This document shows, piece by piece, positions 22,868 through 29,626 of a stretch of 64,000 bases of DNA. A program made the translations under genes and the position numbers. The notes beneath the pieces are model-generated. The model was not told where the DNA came from, made no database searches, and saw nothing but the letters and a program-made list of their open reading frames with translations. The stretch's first letter is position 1. Every line of letters starts with the position of its first letter. The DNA comes from Companilactobacillus kimchiensis (GTDB lineage: Bacteria > Bacillota > Bacilli > Lactobacillales > Lactobacillaceae), in the NCBI RefSeq assembly GCF_001438805.1, contig NZ_JQCF01000001.1, positions 186,001-250,000 of the forward strand, read 5' to 3'.

Positions 22868-23629
22868 CTAATTGTTTCTCATATCGTTGCCACTAAACTT
22901 GATCGTGTTAGCGGCTTTTTTTGTCATTAAACGACTAATAATCTTGGGATCGTATAATTGTTGCAGCCCACGTCCAGTGTTGTTCGTGGTTATGATATTT
23001 GTTTTGTTTTTCCGATAATCAGCAAACCTAAAAAGTATTCGTTGAGCATAGTTAGTTGCTTCGTTCGTTTCGGATCTTAGCGATGATTCACTGCCCAAGT
23101 CGTCAATAACAAGCACGTCACAGTTCTTAACACACTCTTCCACCTTGTAGTTATCACGTTTTAAAAACTCGTCCTTAAATGCCATTTGAGAATTATTGAC
23201 GAACATTGTAAAACTCAAGAAATAACATGATAGTGAGGTATCTTGACTGTTCAAACCATTCAAAATGCTAACAGCTAACATAGATTTACCAAGTCCTGGC
23301 TCACCAGTGAAAAGAAAGTTGCCCGTTTCACCGACATAGATCCTATTAGCAATATTCTTAGCCTGTTTAAGCTCACTCGCTTGGTTAGGTGTATCAGTCT
23401 TAAAATCTGCAAAATTGTATTGTAAGTCGTTGAAATCACTCACTAGCGAGCTTCTAAATATTCCCTCACGTTTAACTTGGATATTTTTTTTAGTGAATTC
23501 GATAGATCGTTGCTGTTCTCGTTTATCACGCTCAGAAATAACTTTTTTGAAGTCAATTCCTGAATAGTCAACACCGTGTTTTAAGGCTATTTCACGGGAA
23601 ACTTTATCCAATCCAAACATTGATTCCAT
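22868..23629 (-). CDS. DnaC-like helicase loader ATPase
   Basis: 253 residues with an AAA+ core: Walker A GEPGLGKS at residues 109-116, Walker B LVIDDLGSE around 173-181, and a sensor-like NIITTNN segment near 215. The N-terminal domain is short and basic, as in phage DnaC/DnaI-type loaders. It should load the host replicative helicase at the phage origin together with the initiator encoded just upstream. It starts 9 bases after the initiator gene. Confidence 0.9.
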   Translation of the reverse strand: MESMFGLDKVSREIALKHGVDYSGIDFKKVISERDKREQQRSIEFTKKNIQVKREGIFRSSLVSDFNDLQYNFADFKTDTPNQASELKQAKNIANRIYVGETGNFLFTGEPGLGKSMLAVSILNGLNSQDTSLSCYFLSFTMFVNNSQMAFKDEFLKRDNYKVEECVKNCDVLVIDDLGSESSLRSETNEATNYAQRILFRFADYRKNKTNIITTNNTGRGLQQLYDPKIISRLMTKKAANTIKFSGNDMRNN

Positions 23630-23638
23630 AGCTACCCC

Positions 23639-24523
23639 CTAGTACGGCAAGTCATAGAGTGGTTTTCTGCCACCCTTGTTGCCATTAAAATTATTTGGTA
23701 CGTCTGCTTTATCTATCAACTTGCCAAACTGCTTTCTAAGTTTTGAAGCAGATAAGATATTGTTCTGCCAGAAACTGTCTTGTTGACACCATTCAATAAT
23801 TCGCTTGATATCGTCGTAAGAACGTGCATCACGTTCGTGCATTAGTCTGATGTCATTAGCCCATTTCTGCGTATCAGGTGGGTTCTTAGAATCAGTCGGA
23901 TAGATGCTAGAGTTACGTTCACGGATCTTAGTTAGCAAGTAATTGGCTAGTTTCAAGTTAAGGTCGTCCGGTTCGTAAACACGCTTTGCGGGTTTCGAGT
24001 CGTGACTATCTTTATTACTTTTATTTACTTTACTTTCATTTACTTTACTTTGTGTACTAAACGGCACATTAACTGGGGTTTCTGGTGCATTAACCGAGGT
24101 TTTATCGTCATTAACCTCGGTTTCTGTTACATTAACTAAATCAAGATCATAAGCTTTTTTAATTCCAGGTTTTTTAGTTCGTTTTGCCATTTCTTTATAT
24201 CTGTTTTGAATACCATTCGATGTTAGAATTTTAAATTTATCTAGCATGTTTTTATCAAAGAAATTCACCTTCACAGCCTTCTTGACAATCTCCTGCACAG
24301 CCGCTTCACTAACCCCAACCAGTCGATCAGAAACTAGGAAACAGACGTCTTCGTCCCACTGCATGTAATACCCGTGATCGCCATAGATGTTACAGAGCAG
24401 GTAAAGAAGCACAGTAGACCCTTGAATGCCTGAAGCGTGCATAATCTTACGAACCTTTATATTGTCAAAAAAATCCTTATCTAGTGGGAAGTAATCAAAG
24501 CCTTGCTTAATTGGTCTTGCCAT
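23639..24523 (-). CDS. Replication initiator (Lin1244/DUF4373 N-terminus, DnaD-like)
   Basis: 294 residues. The N-terminal about 120 residues (ARPIKQGFDYFPLDKDFFDN, GIQGSTVLLYLLCNIYGDHG, YMQWDEDVC) are the Lin1244/Lin1753 winged-helix domain of phage initiators. A low-complexity linker (about 130-175) contains a four-fold seven-residue repeat encoded by the iteron array. The C-terminal region (DDIKRIIEWCQQDSFWQNNILSASKLRKQF) is DnaD/DnaB2-like. It should bind the origin inside its own gene and recruit the DnaC-like loader. Confidence 0.87.
   Translation of the reverse strand: MARPIKQGFDYFPLDKDFFDNIKVRKIMHASGIQGSTVLLYLLCNIYGDHGYYMQWDEDVCFLVSDRLVGVSEAAVQEIVKKAVKVNFFDKNMLDKFKILTSNGIQNRYKEMAKRTKKPGIKKAYDLDLVNVTETEVNDDKTSVNAPETPVNVPFSTQSKVNESKVNKSNKDSHDSKPAKRVYEPDDLNLKLANYLLTKIRERNSSIYPTDSKNPPDTQKWANDIRLMHERDARSYDDIKRIIEWCQQDSFWQNNILSASKLRKQFGKLIDKADVPNNFNGNKGGRKPLYDLPY
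24005..24140. other. Candidate phage replication origin (iterons plus AT-rich block)
   Basis: CATTAAC occurs four times with exact 21-bp spacing (24066, 24087, 24108, 24129, plus strand), within longer units that share GGTTT. Next to them (24005-24055) is an AT-rich stretch with repeated ATTTACTTTAC-like motifs, suited to unwinding. The array lies inside the initiator gene, as in lambda ori within O. Confidence 0.75.
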
Positions 24524-24541
24524 TTCTACCTCCCCCTTCTA

Positions 24542-25270
24542 CTAAGCTCTTTGTTTTCCCTCAGATTTACCAAACATACGTTTTATATATTTTTTCTTAA
24601 CGGCATCAAGATATTCCATAGCGCGTTCTCCACACTGAATACTTATACCTTTCAAACTCGTAACGTTTTCATCTGGAAAACTTGCATTTAAATATTTAAG
24701 AAGTGAATTCATTAACTGTTTTCTATCGACATTGGTTTCATCAGAAATACTTGTTACGGCATCTTCTAACTTATTTAATTCATTTGAACTAATTGTTTTA
24801 AACTTATTAATATTTTGTGGAGCTTTCTTGGTACCTTTTTGCTTGCCATTCTTCACATCTGAAGCATTATTACCATCATCATCACTATCACTTGCTATTC
24901 CTAAGGCGGCCGCTAAGGCGTACCTTTTAGCATATGTAGTTGATGAACCATAAGCTTGTGCATCTTTTTTAGATCCTGCCGGCACGTTAAAAGGTCCATA
25001 CATCACATATTGACCACTTACATGTGATATTAAAGTGGTAACTGAAACAATATTTGAATCAGTATTACTTGTTACATCTTGGGAGTAAACTATTCCATTA
25101 TCTTCAGCAATTTCTCTAATTGAATTATCGGCCGCATCCAACATTCCTTCTAAAGTTACATAACTATTTCCCATAAATTTGTTAGTTGCATCCTTATTCG
25201 GCTGACTAAGTGATTTCCTAAATTGAATCATCCCTTTAGTCCACTGATCAATTTTGTCTGACATCATCAT
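24542..25270 (-). CDS. erf: ERF-family single-strand annealing protein
   Basis: 242 residues. The ERF signature is clear in the middle: GNSYVTLEGMLDAADNSIREIAEDNG near residue 35, then GPFNVPAGSKKDAQAYGS and TYAKRYALAAALGIASDSDDDGN around 100-135. The C-terminus is Lys-rich. It anneals complementary strands in phage recombination. It sits between DUF1351 and the replication initiator with short spacing, a usual arrangement for ERF modules. Start may be any of three adjacent ATGs. Confidence 0.9.
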   Translation of the reverse strand: MMMSDKIDQWTKGMIQFRKSLSQPNKDATNKFMGNSYVTLEGMLDAADNSIREIAEDNGIVYSQDVTSNTDSNIVSVTTLISHVSGQYVMYGPFNVPAGSKKDAQAYGSSTTYAKRYALAAALGIASDSDDDGNNASDVKNGKQKGTKKAPQNINKFKTISSNELNKLEDAVTSISDETNVDRKQLMNSLLKYLNASFPDENVTSLKGISIQCGERAMEYLDAVKKKYIKRMFGKSEGKQRA

Positions 25271-25272
25271 GA

Positions 25273-26199
25273 TTAATCACCAACTTTCTTTGGATTACTA
25301 AGGACTGAATATTTTGCATTTTTTGAATCAATGAATTGATATATTTCTTTTAAAACGCTTTTTGGTGCAATAACTTCAAAAGACATAGCATATTGTTCTG
25401 GCTTATCATCGTTAATTACTTCATCATCAATAACTTCACCAGTTTCTTGATCAATAATCTTATTACCAATTTTTGATTGATTAACCTTACTAATAGCATT
25501 GATATATTCTTGATGATTCTTTTTATCTTGTTCAGCCTTTTGCTTATCGTCAGCAGCTTTATCAATTTCAGCAAGCAATTGGTTGATATCAGTATCATCA
25601 TTTATTTGAGCAATCCAACCAGCGGAATCAACATTTTTATACTCGCAATGTTCTTCAACCACTCTTTTATTTTTTTCAAACATATCTTGCTTATTTTTTA
25701 ATGCCGTGAAACCGTCTTTTAAAATCTTGGTTAATTTGATTTGGGTCATAGACTTATTCGTCCATTCACGTTCGATCTTGATATCTTTAGGATCAACGCC
25801 ATATTCAGGAGCCATCCTATTAATTAATTCTCTAACCTTTAGAGTGCGCTCGTCACGTTGCTTAGTTTGAATCGTCTTAATAGAGGCCTCAATTGGCTCA
25901 ATGGTACTTTTAAGAGTCGCTTGTAATTCGTCAACATCTCTTTTAAAGTCGTTGTAAGGCTCGTCATAGTCACGCTTAACTGCTATGCGTTTGTCATTAA
26001 TAGTTTTGATTAGCTTGTTTAATTCAGCACGTGCAGACTTTGCACCCTTTAAGCTTTCATCGGTTGCGACCAAGCCATCGTACTTTTTGGCATAGCCGTT
26101 AATTTTTGCCTTTAATTCGTCAAAATTGTTTATAGAAATTTGTGACGGTTGAAATGTGACTGTGAAATCGTTTTGAGTTAATTCAACTTCGTTAGTCAT
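25273..26199 (-). CDS. DUF1351 phage recombination-associated protein
   Basis: 308 residues, largely helical and coiled (two long charged helices between residues 60 and 120 and 200-235), matching the DUF1351 family that commonly precedes ERF/RecT-type annealases in Gram-positive phages. Visible features: FTVTFQPSQISINNFDELKAKI at the N-terminus, KRIAVKRDYDEPYNDFKRDV, and a C-terminal KSVLKEIYQFIDSKN. Its exact role is unknown; the link to recombination rests on conserved position. Confidence 0.82.
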   Translation of the reverse strand: MTNEVELTQNDFTVTFQPSQISINNFDELKAKINGYAKKYDGLVATDESLKGAKSARAELNKLIKTINDKRIAVKRDYDEPYNDFKRDVDELQATLKSTIEPIEASIKTIQTKQRDERTLKVRELINRMAPEYGVDPKDIKIEREWTNKSMTQIKLTKILKDGFTALKNKQDMFEKNKRVVEEHCEYKNVDSAGWIAQINDDTDINQLLAEIDKAADDKQKAEQDKKNHQEYINAISKVNQSKIGNKIIDQETGEVIDDEVINDDKPEQYAMSFEVIAPKSVLKEIYQFIDSKNAKYSVLSNPKKVGD

Positions 26200-26200
26200 A

Positions 26201-26320
26201 TTAGTATTCCTCCGATAGGTCTTCTTTATTTAGTTCATCTTCATTGTTTTCAAGGTACGAATATTTATTAATTTCACCATCTTCATCAGATAGCCAATTA
26301 TCATAATTAAAATTACCCAT
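26201..26320 (-). CDS. Small acidic phage protein, unknown function
   Basis: 39-residue frame (MGNFNYDNWLSDEDGEIN start, EDLSEEY end), very acidic. The ATG follows AGAGG at proper distance, and the 3' end provides the GGAGG site of the DUF1351 gene, from which it is separated by a single base. Strong initiation signals make it likely real. Acidic size and charge recall DNA-mimic or inhibitor peptides, but there is no evidence for that. Confidence 0.7.
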   Translation of the reverse strand: MGNFNYDNWLSDEDGEINKYSYLENNEDELNKEDLSEEY

Positions 26321-26338
26321 TTCAAAAACCTCTTAACG

Positions 26339-26409
26339 TGATATAATTTAGGCATAAATTTTTTGTAAATATCTCGACTTGCTATTTGATGGATAGCAGG
26401 TCTTTTTTT
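26339..26409 (+). promoter_or_regulatory. Plus-strand promoter-terminator unit 2
   Basis: A perfect extended -10 TGATATAAT (26339-26347) is followed by a short inverted repeat AATTTA/TAAATT (26346-26360) and a strong terminator (GACTTGCTAT/ATAGCAGGTC, 26376-26402, seven T). It has the same layout as 19617-19676. The predicted transcript is about 55 nt and opposes the early operon. Confidence 0.5.
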
Positions 26410-26463
26410 ATGACTTCAGGCGTGTATTGGGTATAGGTACCAATGCTGCCGAAGTCATTTTTA
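26410..26463. other. Long interrupted hairpin in the early operon
   Basis: Nested inverted repeats ATGACTTC/GAAGTCAT, GGC/GCC and ATTGG/CCAAT (26410-26458) form a 49-nt hairpin. On the plus strand it is followed by five to six T and comes directly after unit 2, so it could be a second terminator. On the minus strand it may fold in the leader between two early genes. Confidence 0.5.
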
Positions 26464-26487
26464 TTAAGTAGATTGTTAAATAAGTGC

Positions 26488-26784
26488 TTAACAAACTCGT
26501 TCAATACTTTCATCCCCTTTGTAAATAAATGTGTACTCGTAGCTAAGAACATTTCTATATGCGTCTTTTTTCATTCGAACTTTAACAATTACATGATTTG
26601 CTTCACCTAGCGGTCTAAGGACCTCATCACTAAGTGGTTCCTCATAAATCTTTCTCATTTTAAATGTTCCTCGGCTGACCAATTCAGCGAATTGTCTAGA
26701 AATATCTTCTAATTTCCGTTGATCATTACCAACTTTTTCAGCCTTAACGAGCATTGAATCAATGTAATCTGCTGTTATTTGCAT
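26488..26784 (-). CDS. Phage protein, unknown function
   Basis: 98 residues (MQITADYIDSMLVKAEKVGN start), mixed helix and strand, with a basic middle (FKMRKIYEEPL, VKVRMKKDAYRN). The ATG directly adjoins the stop of the preceding gene, and its ribosome-binding site (GGAGG) lies in that gene, so the two are coupled. No family recognised. Early operon position near the lysis-lysogeny switch suggests a role in host takeover or regulation, but nothing in the sequence shows it. Confidence 0.7.
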   Translation of the reverse strand: MQITADYIDSMLVKAEKVGNDQRKLEDISRQFAELVSRGTFKMRKIYEEPLSDEVLRPLGEANHVIVKVRMKKDAYRNVLSYEYTFIYKGDESIERVC

Positions 26785-27114
26785 CTATACTTCCTCCGAT
26801 TTCATAAACTCTCTTTTGTGCGTTAAAACAAATTCTTTAAATTCGGGTGCTTGAAATTTCCAAGGGCTACCAGAACCAGTAGAATATCTAACACATCCAC
26901 CCTTATCCATATCTAGGACGTCACGGTATCTTTCTAGTTTCTTTACTAAAGTTGGGGCTGAACAACCAGCAATTTTACATGCCCAAGGAAGCAATTCGAT
27001 ACCCTCTTCAGCAGGCTTGCTGATCAAATCCTTCAGTTTATCTTTTCGTACCCAAGCCAGTACGTATCCATCTTTCTCTGGAATACCAAATGGTAAAGTC
27101 TCTGGTTCTTGCAT
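26785..27114 (-). CDS. DUF771-like early protein
   Basis: 109 residues. The second half contains WACKIAGCSAPTLVKKLERYRDVLD followed by GSPWKFQAPEFKEFVLTHK, which resembles DUF771 proteins of Gram-positive phages, where a helix-turn-helix-like fold recalls excisionases. It could therefore be a DNA-binding accessory or excisionase-type protein. The match is weak and by eye. It lies second in the early operon, coupled to the next gene. Confidence 0.55.
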   Translation of the reverse strand: MQEPETLPFGIPEKDGYVLAWVRKDKLKDLISKPAEEGIELLPWACKIAGCSAPTLVKKLERYRDVLDMDKGGCVRYSTGSGSPWKFQAPEFKEFVLTHKREFMKSEEV

Positions 27115-27119
27115 TTATT

Positions 27120-27602
27120 TCACCCTCTTTCGCCTAATACAGCTTGTTTAAGTGATATGTGGTACCTATGTGACATTGCTGTTGCACAAGCACGCATAAT
27201 TGAACTCGTTCTGAACATTTTGAATATTCCAAATTTGATAATATTTTCATCAGGATTACTCTTGCTAATTTCTTTAAGTGCATTTTCGATTGCACTATCA
27301 CTATTCAAATCTTCAATCTGCGTACCTATCAGCAATGATGATGTTTCTTGGTTATACTCACTAGAAATATTTAACAAAACCGGTGGCAGATTGAATAGGT
27401 AGCAATTAACCGCCAATGAAAATCTTGTATCATCAATGGCATTAGATAGATTAACTAAATATTCATCTTTAATTGGAGTTCCTTTAAACCATTTACCAAC
27501 AGTTGTTTTTGACGTTCCTGCTATTGCTGCCAAATCAGTATCATTGAAATTTTGACGATCTTGCATATCTAAAACTTCCTTAACAATGTTTATGTCGCCC
27601 AT
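27120..27602 (-). CDS. Early helix-turn-helix regulator
   Basis: 160 residues. The N-terminus has a helix-turn-helix: FNDTDLAAIAGTSKTTVGKWFKGTPIKDEYL. The remainder is a helical domain of unknown function (SNAIDDTRFSLAVNCYLF, FKMFRTSSIMRACATAMSHRYHISL). A near-perfect AAGGAGGTGA site precedes the ATG at 27602, promising strong expression. An operator-like site (27668-27682) lies upstream between this gene and the cro-like gene, so the repressor or Cro may control it directly. Confidence 0.75.
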   Translation of the reverse strand: MGDINIVKEVLDMQDRQNFNDTDLAAIAGTSKTTVGKWFKGTPIKDEYLVNLSNAIDDTRFSLAVNCYLFNLPPVLLNISSEYNQETSSLLIGTQIEDLNSDSAIENALKEISKSNPDENIIKFGIFKMFRTSSIMRACATAMSHRYHISLKQAVLGERG

Positions 27603-27667
27603 CAGTTATCACCTCCTTGATAACTCCGGTTTACAAAACTGACTTCATTTGTAAATCGCTGTTTGTG

Positions 27668-27682
27668 TACTCTTAGTGTGTA
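27668..27682. promoter_or_regulatory. Operator-like site O4
   Basis: TACTC-TTAGT-GTGTA matches the 15-bp consensus TACWC-N5-GTGTA found three times in the repressor-cro region. A fifth site, the perfect palindrome TACTC-GTTTC-GAGTA, is at 27719-27733 inside the 3' end of the cro-like gene. Confidence 0.55.
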
Positions 27683-27710
27683 GAATTTTTATACCATAGC
27701 AATCGGAATA

Positions 27711-27929
27711 TTATTTACTACTCGTTTCGAGTACCTGATGATCAAAAAAAATAGTCCACTTAATATTCAGAATTTCAGCAACTTCTTTTGCCTTATCAAC
27801 ACTAGGTGTTCGTACTCCTTGTTCCCATGAAGCATATGTTGTTACAGGAACATTAAGAAGTTCCGCAAAATTTGATTGAGTCATATTTTTTGTTTCTCTT
27901 ATTTCTTTAAGCCATTTTCTTTGCTTCAT
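27711..27929 (-). CDS. Cro-like repressor
   Basis: 72-residue XRE-type protein: helix-turn-helix WLKEIRETKNMTQSNFAELLN then VPVTTYASWEQGVRTPS, with a short helical tail. Divergent to the main repressor, whose recognition helix (VAPTTYASWEQGKREPD) is almost the same, so both should bind the same operators. It is the first gene of the early operon. A GAAAGGAG site precedes the ATG. Confidence 0.87.
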   Translation of the reverse strand: MKQRKWLKEIRETKNMTQSNFAELLNVPVTTYASWEQGVRTPSVDKAKEVAEILNIKWTIFFDHQVLETSSK

Positions 27930-27969
27930 TGTTTCTCCTTTCTTACGCTTATCGCGTTGCTATGGTTAT

Positions 27970-28048
27970 AATATACTACTCATTATGTGTATTGTAAATA
28001 GTTTTCTACTCTTTTTGTGTATTTTAATATAAATACACGAATTGTGTA
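27970..28048. promoter_or_regulatory. Lysis-lysogeny control region: early promoter and three operators
   Basis: On the minus strand, TTTACA (27993-27998), a 17-bp spacer and TATATT (27970-27975) form a promoter for the cro-like gene. Operators of the form TACWC-N5-GTGTA lie at 27977-27991 (exactly in the promoter spacer), 28007-28021 and 28034-28048 (TACAC-GAATT-GTGTA, a perfect palindrome). Occupancy of the first would block the early promoter. Confidence 0.75.
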
Positions 28049-28073
28049 GTATATTTTACTCGAGGTGATTCAT

Positions 28074-28469
28074 ATGTTCTCTAACACGCTTAAAAAATTA
28101 AGAAGTAAAACACATAGAACACAAAAAGAAATTGCCAAGGCTCTTGGAGTAGCTCCTACAACATACGCTTCATGGGAACAAGGCAAACGTGAACCAGATC
28201 AGGCTGCTACAATAAGAATTGCCGATTATTTTAATGTCACACTTGATTATCTCTATGGAAGAAATGAAACACCACAATGGGCAAAACAAAAAGACACCAT
28301 TGATTTAAAATCCTTTTTGGATAAAAACCTTGTAGGTGCCTTCTATGATGGTGATGAACTAACTGATGAACAAAGAGATAAGTTAAAAATTGCTTTAACA
28401 CAGATATTCTGGGATCAACGCAAGAAAGAAAGAAGCGATACTGATGACATCGACAAGGGAAATAAATAA
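28074..28469 (+). CDS. CI-like prophage repressor (ImmR type)
   Basis: The start chosen is ATG at 28074, 6 nt after GAGGTG; a GTG at 28065 lies within that site. 131 residues: an N-terminal XRE helix-turn-helix (LKKLRSKTHRTQKEIAKALG, VAPTTYASWEQGKREPD, FNVTLDYLYGR) and a short C-terminal helical domain without a LexA-type protease fold. This form and the metalloprotease gene that follows resemble the ImmR-ImmA pair of ICEBs1, in which repressor cleavage by ImmA replaces RecA-dependent self-cleavage. Its stop region overlaps the next gene by 26 bases. Confidence 0.87.
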   Translation: MFSNTLKKLRSKTHRTQKEIAKALGVAPTTYASWEQGKREPDQAATIRIADYFNVTLDYLYGRNETPQWAKQKDTIDLKSFLDKNLVGAFYDGDELTDEQRDKLKIALTQIFWDQRKKERSDTDDIDKGNK

Positions 28470-28866
28470 ATTAGTTTTTGCCATTGGTCAACGTTATAGT
28501 ACGTTTGATCCATTCACCTGGGCCGATAAATTGAACGTTCAAATATATTGGAAGGAAGTGGCAGATAAACCACTTGCAGAAACCTTATATTACGGCGACA
28601 CACCGATTATTATGATATCCAATACAATTAGATACAGTACTCAGAAATACTTCGTATTGGCTCACGAGCTGTGTCATGTAATCGAACAAGATGGTTTATC
28701 AGCATATTATTCTTCAAATGTGAGATTTAAAAATAAATCAGAGAATTCAGCTGATGAATTTGCAATGTCTCTTGTTACCAATCTATACATAGAAGAGAAT
28801 GGCCATTTACCAGAAACGTATAATGATTTAAGATATAATTATGGATTACCATTTTTAGGAAACTAA
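28444..28866 (+). CDS. ImmA/IrrE-family metallopeptidase
   Basis: 140 residues with the zinc-protease motif HELCH (HExxH, residues 74-78) and a downstream SADEFAMSL with the expected third ligand region. The N-terminus (FDPFTWADKLNVQIYW) and PIIMISNTIRYSTQKYFVLAHELCH match COG2856/ImmA proteins. It is translated from within the end of the repressor gene and should cleave that repressor on induction. Somewhat short at the C-terminus compared with larger family members. Confidence 0.9.
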   Translation: MTSTREINKLVFAIGQRYSTFDPFTWADKLNVQIYWKEVADKPLAETLYYGDTPIIMISNTIRYSTQKYFVLAHELCHVIEQDGLSAYYSSNVRFKNKSENSADEFAMSLVTNLYIEENGHLPETYNDLRYNYGLPFLGN

Positions 28867-28923
28867 TTTTTGTCCAGATACGGACGACATTAAAAGCTGA
28901 TGTATTTTTAGGGGGAGAGCAAT

Positions 28924-29436
28924 ATGAAAACTAAAAATTTAACTTTAGCGGGATTAACTATACTTTTAGCTTCGTCATTAGTTGCTTGTTCAAATGGAGA
29001 ATCATCTAACTCTGAATCAAAAGATACCGTTAAAACCGAGAAAAAAGAAAAAAAGACCACTGTTCAAAAGAATCAGTTAGGCTTAACAAAATCTCAAAAT
29101 GATAAATTTAATAGTAGTTTGATTGATGGGTTGAACGAAGATCAAGGATATGCTTCTTCTGGAGATGACAGTTATTCCTGGGCTCAATATATCGATACCT
29201 TAGTGTATGATAACAACCGTGGTTTAATTATCAAAGTTACCTCAGACTTTACTAACTTCAGTGAAAAAGATAAAAACACTATTGCTGGCAATGCTGTAGG
29301 TCTTGCAGAAGCCCAACTTGCTATCATGGGTAAAAACGATAGCGGTACGAAAACAATCCATTCAAACGTATATATGGAAAATACCAAACTAGGAAGTTCA
29401 AAGTTTTCAAATCCACGAGAATTTAAGTGGAAATAA
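28924..29436 (+). CDS. Prophage lipoprotein
   Basis: 170 residues with a lipoprotein signal peptide: KTKNL, a hydrophobic core and the lipobox LVAC (Cys near residue 22). A Ser/Lys/Glu-rich linker follows, then a compact domain of about 110 residues (LIDGLNEDQGYASSGDDSYS, GLIIKVTSDFTNFSEKDK). AGGGGGAG precedes the ATG. Lipoproteins at this position between repressor and integrase, such as Ltp of Streptococcus phage TP-J34, block DNA entry of other phages. That role is plausible here but not shown by the sequence itself. Confidence 0.75.
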   Translation: MKTKNLTLAGLTILLASSLVACSNGESSNSESKDTVKTEKKEKKTTVQKNQLGLTKSQNDKFNSSLIDGLNEDQGYASSGDDSYSWAQYIDTLVYDNNRGLIIKVTSDFTNFSEKDKNTIAGNAVGLAEAQLAIMGKNDSGTKTIHSNVYMENTKLGSSKFSNPREFKWK

Positions 29437-29462
29437 ATAAAATAAATCGATCATACTATTTT

Positions 29463-29500
29463 AATTTAAAGTTAAGCCTTAACTGGCTTTTTATTTTTAG
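29463..29500 (+). terminator. Intrinsic terminator of the lysogeny operon
   Basis: Stem AAGCC/GGCTT with a 6-nt loop followed by TTTATTTTT. Ends the repressor-protease-lipoprotein transcript before the integrase. Confidence 0.65.
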
Positions 29501-29626
29501 CGCAAAAAGAACATATGTGCCCCATAAATTGACATTTTCTTCATATTCGTCAATAGAACTATAAAAAATACTCAAAACAAGACAAATCTTATAAAACAAG
29601 TTTACGAAAGAAAGGAAATTGTAATT

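Noticed and set aside
24066-24135. Simple protein repeat only
   Set aside because: The DNA match (CATTAAC at exact 21-bp spacing) is stronger than codon choice for the repeated residues would require, so I kept the origin explanation.
26488-27602. A toxin-antitoxin or abortive infection pair
   Set aside because: No toxin or antitoxin motifs; short early phage genes with HTH or DUF771-like character fit better.
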